From: an uncultured Eubacteriales bacterium
GTDB taxonomy: Bacteria > Bacillota > Clostridia > Christensenellales > CAG-138
Direction: 5' to 3'
Length of the DNA: 64,000 nt
Assembly (NCBI GenBank): GCA_900319345.1
Contig: ONNZ01000005.1
Coordinates: 36,479 to 100,478 of the forward strand
Shown here: piece after piece, positions 1-8,934 of the stretch
Layout of the letters: every line of letters starts with the position of its first letter
Numbering within the stretch: position 1 is the stretch's first letter
Made by a program: the position numbers and the translations under genes
The notes under the pieces: model-generated
What the model was told of the DNA's origin: nothing
The model's database searches: none
Seen by the model: the letters and a program-made list of their open reading frames with translations, nothing else

Positions 1-156
1 CGCCCCATTGAGCAGAGCGAAGACCTGAGGATAGATGGCGTGCCATAGCTCATGACAGATAGGTGGACAAAGTCCCTCCACGACGAATTCATCCCCCGCC
101 TTGCAGCTGCCGTCCCGGCATAAGCTATCCACGATCGTCAGTTTGACTTTAGACAT
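1..156 (-). CDS. TIGR04076 family protein (3' part cut by window edge)
   Basis: The first 52 codons of a short protein are visible and it runs off the left edge. The start is the ATG at 154-156, with a GGAGGG ribosome site at 161-166. The translation begins MSKVKLTIVDSLC and continues with C, GDEFVVEG and an ICHELWHAIYPQVFALLNGA-like stretch. That pattern of spaced cysteines followed by an 'A-hydrophobic-YP' segment is typical of the small cysteine-rich TIGR04076 family, whose function is unknown. It starts 9 nt after the winged-helix gene stops, so the two are probably co-transcribed. The stop is not visible. Confidence 0.7.
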   Translation of the reverse strand, partial: MSKVKLTIVDSLCRDGSCKAGDEFVVEGLCPPICHELWHAIYPQVFALLNGA

Positions 157-165
157 ATTTCCCTC

Positions 166-1197
166 CTAAGCTTCCATGAAAAGGATTTCTTTCACCTGGT
201 CGCCAAACACCTCTTTCACCTTGCGACGGATGGCCGCCTCGTCCTTTTTGAGCCGCTTGTCGAAGGAGGTGACGATGACTTTTTGACCGTCCAGCTTCCA
301 CCGGGCCCGGATGCGGCCTCGGATCAGGATAGACGGGGAGACGATGCCGGAGATGTTGGTCAGCTCCCGTAGGAACCGCCTGTCGATCATGCGCTCCCGG
401 TCCCTGTACCCCAGGACCAGCTGATCGAAGCCGGGCACCAGGACGCACGCGGGAATTTCCCCGTCCCTGATAGGCTCGTGGAGACTGTAGTACTGCTTGC
501 TGTCGATCGAGGTGCAACATAGCTCCGGCAGCAGTTCTTGCAGCAGCGGGTCCATATCCGACTTCTTCCAGTTGCTGAAGAAATACCGGCAGTCGGACAG
601 GGTGGCCGGACCGTAGTGATGGAAGTACCGCCTAAGGAACACCCGCCGAGCCTGGTCCCGATCCAACCACTGGACGGACTTCGGTAGAAAATAGGCCTTC
701 TGGGTTCCCGTGCCGCATACGATCCGGCCCCGGCAGACCATCTCCCGGATGAGCCCGCCCCAGCCGTAGAATACCTGGTGGAGCAGCTCCTCCCCCATGC
801 CCTTATGGGCGCAGGCGACTTTGAGCCCGTCTCGGCTGTTGTTGCCTTTCCCTATCTGCTCCTCAATGAAGGGGGCCCAATACTCGGCGTCCGCCTGGGA
901 GATGCCCCAATACCCATGGACGAAGGGACCGGCGTTATCATAAGCAGAAAGGTGGAGCCCCAGCTCGTCCTCAGGCACCAGGTGCATGGTGCCCCGATGG
1001 GACCATATCTTCACGAGTCCCGCGAAGGGGTCGGCCTCATGGTAATCTGACGCCCGTATCCTCAGCGACGCCTTGGGATAGTTGGCGAACTGAGCCTGTA
1101 GGCCCATCAGGTCGGACACCACCCTGTGCGTGTCCGCTTTATCCAGCAGATACAGTCCCTTTAGGGAATTATATAGAAGCATCTCTTTGCCTGTCAT
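166..1197 (-). CDS. Winged helix DNA-binding domain protein (HTH_42 / YcaQ-like)
   Basis: A 343-residue protein of the winged-helix family that includes AlkX/YcaQ-type DNA-binding or interstrand-crosslink glycosylase proteins. The hallmark GLQAQFANYPKASL stretch lies near residues 33-46, with the Y-H-YGPAT segment in the middle. An upstream in-frame ATG at 1236 was rejected because a good promoter (TTGCCC, 17 bp, TAGAAT at 1227-1255) overlaps it, so the mRNA would start downstream. The chosen ATG at 1197 has only a weak ribosome site (GGGAA). It is divergent from adenine deaminase and followed by a TIGR04076 gene. The exact role (repair or regulation) is not determinable here. Confidence 0.75.
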   Translation of the reverse strand: MTGKEMLLYNSLKGLYLLDKADTHRVVSDLMGLQAQFANYPKASLRIRASDYHEADPFAGLVKIWSHRGTMHLVPEDELGLHLSAYDNAGPFVHGYWGISQADAEYWAPFIEEQIGKGNNSRDGLKVACAHKGMGEELLHQVFYGWGGLIREMVCRGRIVCGTGTQKAYFLPKSVQWLDRDQARRVFLRRYFHHYGPATLSDCRYFFSNWKKSDMDPLLQELLPELCCTSIDSKQYYSLHEPIRDGEIPACVLVPGFDQLVLGYRDRERMIDRRFLRELTNISGIVSPSILIRGRIRARWKLDGQKVIVTSFDKRLKKDEAAIRRKVKEVFGDQVKEILFMEA

Positions 1198-1226
1198 GCA
1201 AATATGGTTCCCGTTTCGTTTTTTGT

Positions 1227-1255
1227 ATTCTACCATATCTATCCCGTCAGGGCAA
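1227..1255 (-). promoter_or_regulatory. Promoter of winged-helix gene
   Basis: On the minus strand TTGCCC (1250-1255), a 17-bp spacer and TAGAAT (1227-1232) preceded by TGG. It lies inside the upstream extension of the ORF and therefore decides the start at 1197. Confidence 0.6.
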
Positions 1256-1267
1256 ATAAAACCTGAA

Positions 1268-1299
1268 GGTTGTACAACCAGGTGGGAGTATGGTATACT
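1268..1299 (+). promoter_or_regulatory. Promoter of adenine deaminase with 12-bp palindrome over the -35
   Basis: TTGTAC (1270-1275), an 18-bp spacer and an extended -10 TGGTATACT (hexamer 1294-1299). The perfect palindrome GGTTGTACAACC (1268-1279) covers the -35 and lies between the two divergent promoters. It is a candidate operator for one or both genes. Confidence 0.6.
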
Positions 1300-1326
1300 T
1301 TACCCAGTAAACAGGAGGTGAACGGG

Positions 1327-3126
1327 ATGCTGAACAAATTCTGCAAGAAGCCCCTTTATGAAGTGACCCAGACCATGGCCCGGGTGGCTATGGGCGTGGA
1401 GAAAGCGGAGCTGGTCATTAAGAACGCCAAGCTGGTGAACGTCTGCACCGCCGAGATCCAGGAGGGGATCGACGTAGCCATCGCCCAGGGCCGGATCGCC
1501 CTCGTGGGCGACGCCGCCCACTGCATCGGCGAGAACACCAAGGTCATCGACGCCGCGGGCCAATACATCGCGCCGGGCTTTATGGACGCCCACATCCATG
1601 TGGAATCCTCCATGATCAGCGTGGGCGAATACGCCCGGGCGGTGGTGCCCCACGGGACCACCGGCATCTTCATGGACCCCCACGAGATCTGCAACGTCTG
1701 CGGGCCTGAGGGTGTGAAGGCCATGATCGACGACGCCAAGCGCGCCCCCCTCAAGGCCATGTCCAATGTTCCCTCCTGCGTGCCCGCCGTGGCGGGCTTC
1801 GAGGACACGGGCTCCCACATCGGCCCCGAGGAGGTCCGTGAGATGATGACCTGGGACGGCATCATGGGTCTTGGGGAGATGATGAGCTTCCCCAACGTCC
1901 TCTGGGCGGAACCCAACATCCACGGGGAGCTGGCGGAAACCTTGAAAGCGGATCAGATCATCACCGGCCACTACTCCGTGCCCGACACAGGCATGGGTCT
2001 CAACGCCTATATCGCCTCCGGTGTCCGCTGCTGCCACGAATCCACCCGGGCAGAGGACGTACTGGAAAAGATGCGCCGGGGCATGTACGCCCTCATGCGC
2101 TACGGCAGCGCCTGGCACGACATGCCCGTCATCATCAAGGCGGTGCTGGACAACCATATCGACGACCGCTTCGCCTGCCTCATCTCCGACGACACCCACC
2201 CCGATACCCTGATCCAGGACGGGCATCTCGACCATATCGTCCGCTGTGCCATCAAGGAAGGGCTGGACCCCATCAAGGCCATCCAGTACGTGACCATCAA
2301 TCCGGCCACCTGCTTTAGGATGGACCACGAGATGGGCAGCATCGCCCCGGGCAAGTGCGCCGACATCGTGTTCTTCGACGACCTCAACGATATCCGCATC
2401 ACTCGCACCATCATCGACGGCGACGTGGTGGCAGAGAACGGGAAGATGACCGTGGAGATCGGCAAGCCCAACTTCCCTGCCCATATCTACGACACCATGC
2501 ATGTGGGCCATCCCATCACCGCTGACAGCTTCAAGATCGCCGCGCCCAAGGACAAGGACGTGGTCAAGACCCGGGTCATCGAGATCATCCCCAACCGGGT
2601 TGGCAATTACGAGCGCATCATGGAGCTGAAGGCCAAGGATGGATATCTGGAGGCCGATCCCGGGCATGACCTGCTGAAGATGGCCGTCTTCGAGCGCCAT
2701 CACGAGACGGGCACCAAAGGCGTGGGCTTCCTCAAGGGATTCGGGTTCAAGAAGGGCGCCATGGCCCAGACCGTGGCCCACGACGCCCACAACCTGCTGG
2801 TGGCAGGCACCAACGACGAGGATATGGCTCTCGCCGCCAACACCCTGATCGTATGCGGCGGCGGCCTCTGCGCCGTGGCGGACGGCAAGGTGCTGGCTCT
2901 GGTGCCCCTGCCCATCGCGGGCCTTATGAACGACCTGCCCGTGGAGGAGATGGCGGACCTGGTTAGCAAGCTCAGCGACGCCTGGCAGCAGATGGGCTGC
3001 GTCATCAACTCCCCCTACATGACCATGGCCCTCATCCCCCTGGCCTGCCTGCCGGAGCTGCGGCTCACCAACCGAGGCCTGGTGGACTGCCGGACCTTCC
3101 AGTTTGTGGACCTGTTCGTGGAGTAA
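1327..3126 (+). CDS. ade: Adenine deaminase
   Basis: A 599-residue adenine deaminase (adenine to hypoxanthine plus ammonia; purine salvage, cytosolic). The amidohydrolase metal motif HIHVESS is at about residues 89-95. Later features are the HGTTGIFMDPHE segment, ISDDTHPDTL and the C-terminal HETGTKGVGFLKGFG block, all typical of the AdeC family, and the length matches. The start was placed at 1327 because of the AGGAGGTG ribosome site at 1313-1320; a longer frame from 1270 would begin inside the promoter. It is monocistronic, closed by a hairpin terminator, and diverges from the winged-helix gene. Confidence 0.95.
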   Translation: MLNKFCKKPLYEVTQTMARVAMGVEKAELVIKNAKLVNVCTAEIQEGIDVAIAQGRIALVGDAAHCIGENTKVIDAAGQYIAPGFMDAHIHVESSMISVGEYARAVVPHGTTGIFMDPHEICNVCGPEGVKAMIDDAKRAPLKAMSNVPSCVPAVAGFEDTGSHIGPEEVREMMTWDGIMGLGEMMSFPNVLWAEPNIHGELAETLKADQIITGHYSVPDTGMGLNAYIASGVRCCHESTRAEDVLEKMRRGMYALMRYGSAWHDMPVIIKAVLDNHIDDRFACLISDDTHPDTLIQDGHLDHIVRCAIKEGLDPIKAIQYVTINPATCFRMDHEMGSIAPGKCADIVFFDDLNDIRITRTIIDGDVVAENGKMTVEIGKPNFPAHIYDTMHVGHPITADSFKIAAPKDKDVVKTRVIEIIPNRVGNYERIMELKAKDGYLEADPGHDLLKMAVFERHHETGTKGVGFLKGFGFKKGAMAQTVAHDAHNLLVAGTNDEDMALAANTLIVCGGGLCAVADGKVLALVPLPIAGLMNDLPVEEMADLVSKLSDAWQQMGCVINSPYMTMALIPLACLPELRLTNRGLVDCRTFQFVDLFVE

Positions 3127-3140
3127 CCCAAAGCAAAGGA

Positions 3141-3180
3141 AAAGCGGCTTTCCGATCCGATCGGAGAGCCGCTTGTTTTA
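3141..3180 (+). terminator. Terminator after ade (possibly bidirectional)
   Basis: An inverted repeat around AAGCGGCT...AGCCGCTT with an inner CCGATC/GATCGG is followed by TGTTTTA. It lies between the convergent ade and radical SAM genes. Confidence 0.75.
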
Positions 3181-4056
3181 TAGATCGAACAGGCTCATCT
3201 TGGCCTTGTTCTCGGGGAAGTCGTACATATATTCGAAGCACGCCTCCGGGGTGGCCAGGATATCGTTTTTGTCACAGATACTGTGAAGCAGCTTCCTTAG
3301 CTCCTTCGCCCGGGGGCTGGGCAGCTCGTAGGCGTTGCCGTACGTTCGGATATAGCGCTCCTTCATGCTCGGGAAATGCCGGTCCAGGGCCGCGTAGTAG
3401 TATTCCCGATCCCCTTCCCGCAACGTCAGGCCCATGCCGAAATCGATTACGCCCTTGACGCCTACCCGGACGCACTCCTTCAGGATGGCTTCGACGTTCT
3501 CCGGCGTGTCGTTGATAAAGGGCAGGATGGGTGTGAGCCACACCACGGTGGGTATCCCCCGCTCCTGCATACGTTCCAGCACCTCGATCCGCCGTTTTGT
3601 GTTGCACACATTAGGTTCTAAAATGCTGCACAGTTCGTCGTCGTATGTAGTCAGCGTCATCTGCACCACGCATTTAGCCGACCAATTGATCTCGTCCAGC
3701 AGGTCCAGGTCCCGCAGTATCCTGTCCGACTTGGTCTGGATGGCCACGCCGAAGCCGTACCTTTGTAGGACTTCAAGGCACCGCCGAGTGAGCCCCAACT
3801 GCTCCTCGCAGTGCATGTAGGGGTCAGACATGGACCCGGTGCCGATCATGCACCTCTTTCGCTTCGATTGCAGGGCCTTTTCCAGCAGCTCCGGAGCGTT
3901 CCGCTTTACCTCGATATCTTCAAACAGGTGCGTGAACTGATAGCACCGGCTGCGGCTGTCGCAGTACACGCAGCCGTGGGTGCAGCCCCGGTATATGTTC
4001 ATACCGAGATGTCCCCCGCTACCGGTCAATATTCCCTTGGCGTCTACAAAGTGCAT
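3178..4056 (-). CDS. SPL-family radical SAM protein
   Basis: A 292-residue radical SAM enzyme. The iron-sulfur motif is CTHGCVYC (C-x3-C-x2-C) near residue 28, followed by DSRSRCYQF. The segments IGTGSMSDPYMHCEEQ and VWLTPILPFINDTPENVEAIL are characteristic of the 'SPL family radical SAM' group (spore photoproduct lyase-related, Rv2578c-like). The true substrate is unknown; this group is distinct from spore photoproduct lyase itself. The start MHFVDAKGIL matches the family's usual N-terminus, although the ribosome site is weak. It starts 7 nt after rlmD, so it is translated from the dnaE-rlmD transcript. Confidence 0.85.
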   Translation of the reverse strand: MHFVDAKGILTGSGGHLGMNIYRGCTHGCVYCDSRSRCYQFTHLFEDIEVKRNAPELLEKALQSKRKRCMIGTGSMSDPYMHCEEQLGLTRRCLEVLQRYGFGVAIQTKSDRILRDLDLLDEINWSAKCVVQMTLTTYDDELCSILEPNVCNTKRRIEVLERMQERGIPTVVWLTPILPFINDTPENVEAILKECVRVGVKGVIDFGMGLTLREGDREYYYAALDRHFPSMKERYIRTYGNAYELPSPRAKELRKLLHSICDKNDILATPEACFEYMYDFPENKAKMSLFDL

Positions 4057-4063
4057 GGATGGG

Positions 4064-5413
4064 TCAGGGACGCGTCAGCAAGCAAACTGATTCTACATGC
4101 CCGCAGCGGGGGAACATATCCACGGGCTGGACGGCTTGGACGGTGAAGCCGCCGGCGGTGAGGAGCTTCACGTCCCGGGCCAAGGTGGCGGGGTTGCAGG
4201 AGACATAGACCATGCGCTGGGCGCCGGAGGCAAGGATGGCGTCGATGACCTGGGAGTCGCAGCCCTTGCGGGGCGGGTCCACGGTGAGACAGTCGATGGT
4301 TTGGCCATCCGCCACCAGCCTGGGCAGGGCGTCCTCCGCAGGCGCGCAGAGGAAGGAAGCGTTCCGAATGCCGTTCCTGGCGGCGTTCTCCCTGGCGTTC
4401 TCCACCGCCTCTGGGACCACTTCGATGCCGATGACCTTCCCGGCCTTCCGGGCCAGGAGCAGGCTGATGGTGCCGATGCCGCAGTAGACGTCGGCTACGG
4501 TTTCGGTAGGCTGAGGAGAAAGCAGCTCCAGGGCGGCCCCATAGAGCTTTTGAGTCTGCACCGGATTCACCTGCAGGAAGGACCGTGGACTCACCTCGAA
4601 ATCAAGGCCACATAAGGTCTCTCGCAGGGTGGGTTTGCCGGATAGCAGGGTGAAGCTGTCACCGAAGATCACGTTGGTGTTTCTATCGTTCTGGTTCCAA
4701 CAGACGCTTTCCGCGAAGGACAGGGCGTCCACCAGCTCCTTTTTGTGGGAGAGTTCACCCCGGGTGACGACGACGATCATCAGCTCCCCGGCGGTGGTCA
4801 CCCGGGCCACGGCGTGGCGCAGGCACCCCTTCCCCGTCCCCTCGTCGTAGGGTTGTATAGCATACCTCTCGGCCCAGATCTTTACAGCGTTGACGGCGTC
4901 GCAGACCTGTTTTTGTTCGATGAGGCAATCGTCAACAGCTACCAGCCGATGACTCCGGGGGACGTAGAACCCGAAGGCCGGGCCCCGATCCGTCATGCCG
5001 TAGGGGAAAGCGCCCTTGTTCCGATACCGGTCCGGCGCATCCATGCCCAGGATAGGCCGCAGGGGCACGTTTTGCAGCCCGCCCAGCCGCGTCATGGCCT
5101 CCGCCACCTGCTGCTCCTTGATGCGCAGCTCCTCCTCGTAGGACACGTGACCGAAGGCGCAGCCCCCGCAGCGGGCATAGACGGTGCAGTTGGGTTCCAC
5201 CCGATGGGGCGAGGGCGCCATCACGTCCAGCAGCTTTCCAATGGCATAGGAGGCGGTGACTTTGATGATGTGCACCCGCACCCGTTCCCCTGCCAGCGCG
5301 CCGGGCACGAACACGGCGAAGCCGTCCACCCGGCCTACGCCCGCCCCCTCCAGGGTGACGCTGTGGATGGTCAGCTCCAATTCCTCGTTCTTTTCTATAG
5401 GCGGTCTGTTCAT
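4064..5413 (-). CDS. rlmD: 23S rRNA (uracil-C5)-methyltransferase, RlmD/RumA type
   Basis: A 449-residue TrmA/RumA-family methyltransferase that forms 5-methyluridine in rRNA (the C1939-type site is inferred). An N-terminal TRAM RNA-binding domain (about residues 10-65) precedes the iron-sulfur cysteines C76, C82 and C85, and a further Cys lies in AVDDC. The SAM-binding motif is VADVYCGIGTISLLLA, and the catalytic cysteine lies in YVSCNPATLARD near the C-terminus. Firmicutes often have several paralogues (RlmCD), so the site specificity is uncertain. Its ATG overlaps the dnaE stop (ATGA), indicating translational coupling. Confidence 0.88.
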   Translation of the reverse strand: MNRPPIEKNEELELTIHSVTLEGAGVGRVDGFAVFVPGALAGERVRVHIIKVTASYAIGKLLDVMAPSPHRVEPNCTVYARCGGCAFGHVSYEEELRIKEQQVAEAMTRLGGLQNVPLRPILGMDAPDRYRNKGAFPYGMTDRGPAFGFYVPRSHRLVAVDDCLIEQKQVCDAVNAVKIWAERYAIQPYDEGTGKGCLRHAVARVTTAGELMIVVVTRGELSHKKELVDALSFAESVCWNQNDRNTNVIFGDSFTLLSGKPTLRETLCGLDFEVSPRSFLQVNPVQTQKLYGAALELLSPQPTETVADVYCGIGTISLLLARKAGKVIGIEVVPEAVENARENAARNGIRNASFLCAPAEDALPRLVADGQTIDCLTVDPPRKGCDSQVIDAILASGAQRMVYVSCNPATLARDVKLLTAGGFTVQAVQPVDMFPRCGHVESVCLLTRP

Positions 5414-8400
5414 CGCAGGATCACGTTCTCCTTGCCGAATACGGCCTGCAGAGTGCTCATGAGCTCCTCGTCCACCTTCACGTTCCAGTCCCGGGGCGCG
5501 CCCTTGGCCTGGCGCTTCGAATCCACCAGCACGATGGGGGTCTGGCCCGGGTAGTTCTGGATGATTTTCTGGACCTTGTAGGAATCGGACAGGACCGTCA
5601 GCCGGATGTACAGCTTCTTGGAAGCACCCTCCAGGTCCGTCAGCTCCTCGATCAGCAGGGAGTTGACCCGATCCTCCCGGATGTTCAGCCGGCCCTTCAC
5701 CAGCACCGGGGCGTCGTCGTGGAAATAGCGGCCGTAGAGCTGCAGAGTCCGGGGGAAGATCACCGTCTCCACTGTGCCCGTGACGCCCTCCAAATTGGCG
5801 TAGCCCATCATGCCCGTGTTGCCCTTGGTGGGGCGGGTCTTACAGGCGGTCAAGAGGCCGCCCACGGTCACGTATGCGTTATCCTCCAAGGTGGTGCCGT
5901 CCGCTTCGGCCAGGTCCATCACGCTGACGGAAAGGCCCGACAGCACGTCCATATAGTCGTCCAAGGGGTGGCCGGAGAGATACAGGCCTGTGGCCTCCCG
6001 CTCCTTCTGCAGCAGGAGCTTGTGGGGCATCTCCGCCGACGGTAGGATGGGCGGATGGCTGGAGACGGAGGCGTCCCCGTCGTCGAAATCGAACAGAGAC
6101 ATCTGCCCCGCATCCCGATTCTTTTTCGTCTTGGCCGCCAGCTCCATGGCCTGGTCGTAGACCTTCAACAGCTGGGTCCTGGTGTAGCCCATGGAATCGA
6201 AGCAGCCCGCGTAGATCATGTTCTCCACCATGCGCTTGTTGAGGCTGGGAGCCCGATCGCAGAAGTCCCAGAAGTCCTTGAAGGGCCCATGGGCCTCCCG
6301 TTCCTTCACCAGCTCCTCCATGATCCCTTCGCCCACGTTCTTCACGGCCGCCAGGCCGAAACGAATGCAGCCGTTCTCCACGGAGAACTTGGGCCGGGAC
6401 CGGTTCACGTCCGGTCCAAGGACCCTGATGCCGCTCCTGCGGGCGGAGTACACGTACTCGGCCACGGAATCGGAGTTGTACATATAGCCGTTGATCATGG
6501 CGGCCAGGAACTCCACGGGGAAATAGCGCTTGAGATAGGCCGTCCGGTAGGTGGTCACGGCGTAGCAGGCAGCGTGGGCTTTGTTGAAGGCGTAGGAAGC
6601 GAAGTCCATCATCTCGTCGAAGATATGGTCCGCCACCTGCTCCTTCACGCCCCGCTTCACAGCCCCTTCCACGCCGTCCGTGCCGTGGACGAAATACTCC
6701 CGCTCCCGGGCCATCACGTCGTGCTTCTTCTTGCTCATGGCCCGGCGGACGATGTCGGCTCGGCCCAGGGAGTAGCCGCCCAAGGTGCGGACAATCTCCA
6801 TGACCTGCTCCTGATAGACCATACAGCCGTAGGTGGTGGAGAGGATGGGCTCCAGGCGCTTGTCCTCATAGTGGACGGAGCTGGGATCGTGCTTGCCCTG
6901 GATATACCGGGGGATGCTCTCCATGGGGCCTGGACGGTAGAGGGCGATGCCAGCGATGATATCCTCGAAGCAGTCGGGTTTGAGCTGCATGAGGAACTGG
7001 CGCATGCCAGCAGATTCCAGCTGGAACACCCCGTCCGTGTCCCCCCGGGAGATCATGTCGTATACCTCTTTGTCGGAGAAATCGTTGGTGGAGAAATCCG
7101 GCGCCTCCTTCCCCTGCTCCCGGATGAAGGCCAGGGCGTCCCGGATGATGGTCAGGGTCCGAAGGCCCAAAAAGTCCATCTTGAGGAGGCCCAGTTCCTC
7201 CAGGGTGGTCATGGGGAACTGAGTGGTCAAGACTCCATCGTTGCTCTGGAGCGGCACCACCGTCTCGAGGGGCACCCCGGAGATCACCACGCCGGCCGCA
7301 TGGGTGGAGCTGTGGCGGGGCAACCCTTCCAGCTTCATGGATAGGTCCAGCACCTTCTTCGTGGTGGGGTCCGAGTCATAGAGGCTCTTCAGCTCCGGCT
7401 GCATTTGCATGGCGTCCTTCAGCGTGATCTTCAGCATGTTGGGCACCAGTTTGGCCAGCTTGTCCGCGTCGGCGTAGGGCACCCGCAATACCCGGCACAC
7501 GTCGCGGATAACGGCCTTGGCCGCCATGGTGCCGAAGGTTATGATCTGGGACACGTGGCCTTCGCCGTACTTCTCCCCCACGTAGTCAATGACCTCCTGC
7601 CGCCGCTCGTAGCAGAAGTCCACGTCGAAATCAGGCATGGACACCCGTTCGGGGTTCAAAAACCGCTCGAACAGCAGGGCGTATTTCAGAGGGTCGATAT
7701 CCGTGATGCCCATGCAGTAGGCCGCCAGGCTCGCTGCGCCGCTGCCTCGTCCGGGACCCACCATGATGTTGTGGGATTTGGCGAAGTGGATGAAGTCCCA
7801 GACGATGAGATAGTAGTCCACGAACCCCATGTTCTCCACCACGGAGAGCTCATAGTTGAGCCGGTCCCAGGCCTCCTTCCCGGCGTTGGGCATCTTCTTG
7901 GCCATGCCCTCCTCACAGAGCTGTCGAAGATATGTCCGGTTGTCCATGCCGTCGGGCGCCGTGAACTTTGGCAAACGCCGCTTTCCGAATTCGATCTCCA
8001 CGTTGCACTTGTCCACGATCTCCATGGTGTTTCGGAGGGACTGCTCCTCCCCAGGCAGGAACTGCAGCAGCTCCTCGGCTGATTTGCAGTAGAACTCCTC
8101 CGCACCCATGCGCATCCGGTCCTGTTCGTCCACGAACCGCTGGGTCTGGATGCACAACAGCACGTCCTGGGCCTCCGCATCCTCCTTGTCCGTGTAGTGG
8201 ATATCATTGGTGACGATGGTCTTGATGCCCAGCTCGTAGGCCAGCCGCTTCAGCTTGGGCAAAATGATCTTCTGCTCCCGGATGCCGTGGTTCTGTAGCT
8301 CGATATAGAAGTCCTCACCGAACATGTCCTTGAGGCGACGGGCCAGCTTGTACGCTTCCTCGTCACGGTCATGGAGCAGGAACTGGGGAATATCGCCGCC

Positions 8401-8820
8401 GATGCAGGCAGAGGTGCAGATCAGCCCCTCCCGATGCTTCGAAAGCAGATCATAATCGATCCGCGGCTTATAGTAGAAGCCGTGGATGAAGGCTTCAGAG
8501 GAGAGCCGCATCAGGTTTTGGTAGCCTACCTCATTCTTGGCCAGCAGGATCAGATGCCCGTATTCCCGATCCATCTTCGCATCCTTGAAGGTATATCCCC
8601 GGGGCGCTACGTAGGTCTCAATCCCGATGATGGGCTTGATCCCTTGCTTCTTGCATTCTCGATAGAAGTCGATAACGCCGTACATGACCCCGTGGTCCGT
8701 GATGGCCATGGCGGTCTGCCCCAGGGCCTTAGCGCGGGCTACCAAAGCCGGAATACGGGACGCTCCGTCCAGCAAGGAGTATTGAGTATGCACGTGCAGA
8801 TGCGCGAAGGGAATGGACAT
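5410..8820 (-). CDS. dnaE: DNA polymerase III subunit alpha
   Basis: A 1136-residue replicative polymerase catalytic subunit (dNTP-dependent DNA synthesis). The PHP domain opens with HLHVHTQYSLLDGA (about residues 7-20). The polymerase nucleotide-binding segment GPGRGSGAASL is at 355-365 and the catalytic aspartates lie in PDFDVDF at 396-402. HhH and OB-fold regions fill the C-terminal third (GHPLDDY about 935, OB strands to about 1060). It lacks the inserted exonuclease of PolC, so it is the DnaE class. The ATG has a GGGGAGG ribosome site, and the stop overlaps the rlmD start by 4 nt. Confidence 0.96.
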   Translation of the reverse strand: MSIPFAHLHVHTQYSLLDGASRIPALVARAKALGQTAMAITDHGVMYGVIDFYRECKKQGIKPIIGIETYVAPRGYTFKDAKMDREYGHLILLAKNEVGYQNLMRLSSEAFIHGFYYKPRIDYDLLSKHREGLICTSACIGGDIPQFLLHDRDEEAYKLARRLKDMFGEDFYIELQNHGIREQKIILPKLKRLAYELGIKTIVTNDIHYTDKEDAEAQDVLLCIQTQRFVDEQDRMRMGAEEFYCKSAEELLQFLPGEEQSLRNTMEIVDKCNVEIEFGKRRLPKFTAPDGMDNRTYLRQLCEEGMAKKMPNAGKEAWDRLNYELSVVENMGFVDYYLIVWDFIHFAKSHNIMVGPGRGSGAASLAAYCMGITDIDPLKYALLFERFLNPERVSMPDFDVDFCYERRQEVIDYVGEKYGEGHVSQIITFGTMAAKAVIRDVCRVLRVPYADADKLAKLVPNMLKITLKDAMQMQPELKSLYDSDPTTKKVLDLSMKLEGLPRHSSTHAAGVVISGVPLETVVPLQSNDGVLTTQFPMTTLEELGLLKMDFLGLRTLTIIRDALAFIREQGKEAPDFSTNDFSDKEVYDMISRGDTDGVFQLESAGMRQFLMQLKPDCFEDIIAGIALYRPGPMESIPRYIQGKHDPSSVHYEDKRLEPILSTTYGCMVYQEQVMEIVRTLGGYSLGRADIVRRAMSKKKHDVMAREREYFVHGTDGVEGAVKRGVKEQVADHIFDEMMDFASYAFNKAHAACYAVTTYRTAYLKRYFPVEFLAAMINGYMYNSDSVAEYVYSARRSGIRVLGPDVNRSRPKFSVENGCIRFGLAAVKNVGEGIMEELVKEREAHGPFKDFWDFCDRAPSLNKRMVENMIYAGCFDSMGYTRTQLLKVYDQAMELAAKTKKNRDAGQMSLFDFDDGDASVSSHPPILPSAEMPHKLLLQKEREATGLYLSGHPLDDYMDVLSGLSVSVMDLAEADGTTLEDNAYVTVGGLLTACKTRPTKGNTGMMGYANLEGVTGTVETVIFPRTLQLYGRYFHDDAPVLVKGRLNIREDRVNSLLIEELTDLEGASKKLYIRLTVLSDSYKVQKIIQNYPGQTPIVLVDSKRQAKGAPRDWNVKVDEELMSTLQAVFGKENVILR

Positions 8821-8847
8821 CGTTTACCTCCCCAGTTTACTGTATTC

Positions 8848-8876
8848 AGTATAGCATATCCAGGCCAGTGATGAAA
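8848..8876 (-). promoter_or_regulatory. Promoter of the dnaE-rlmD operon
   Basis: TTTCAT (8871-8876), 17 bp, then TATACT (8848-8853) on the minus strand, about 25 nt before the dnaE start. Confidence 0.55.
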
Positions 8877-8883
8877 AGAGAAA

Positions 8884-8918
8884 AAAGGAAAAACGCCGCC
8901 CTGTTCAGGCGGCGTTTT
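8884..8918 (-). terminator. Terminator of the SH3-repeat gene
   Basis: On the minus strand AACGCCGCC pairs with GGCGGCGTT around a 7-nt loop, followed by a T-rich run (complement of 8881-8893). Confidence 0.8.
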
Positions 8919-8934
8919 ATCAGTTTTGAGAGTA

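Noticed and set aside
1300-2790. 496-codon minus-strand open frame opposite ade, rich in His, Gly, Val and Asp
   Set aside because: Composition is that of a GC-rich shadow frame; the plus strand encodes a textbook adenine deaminase with all motifs.
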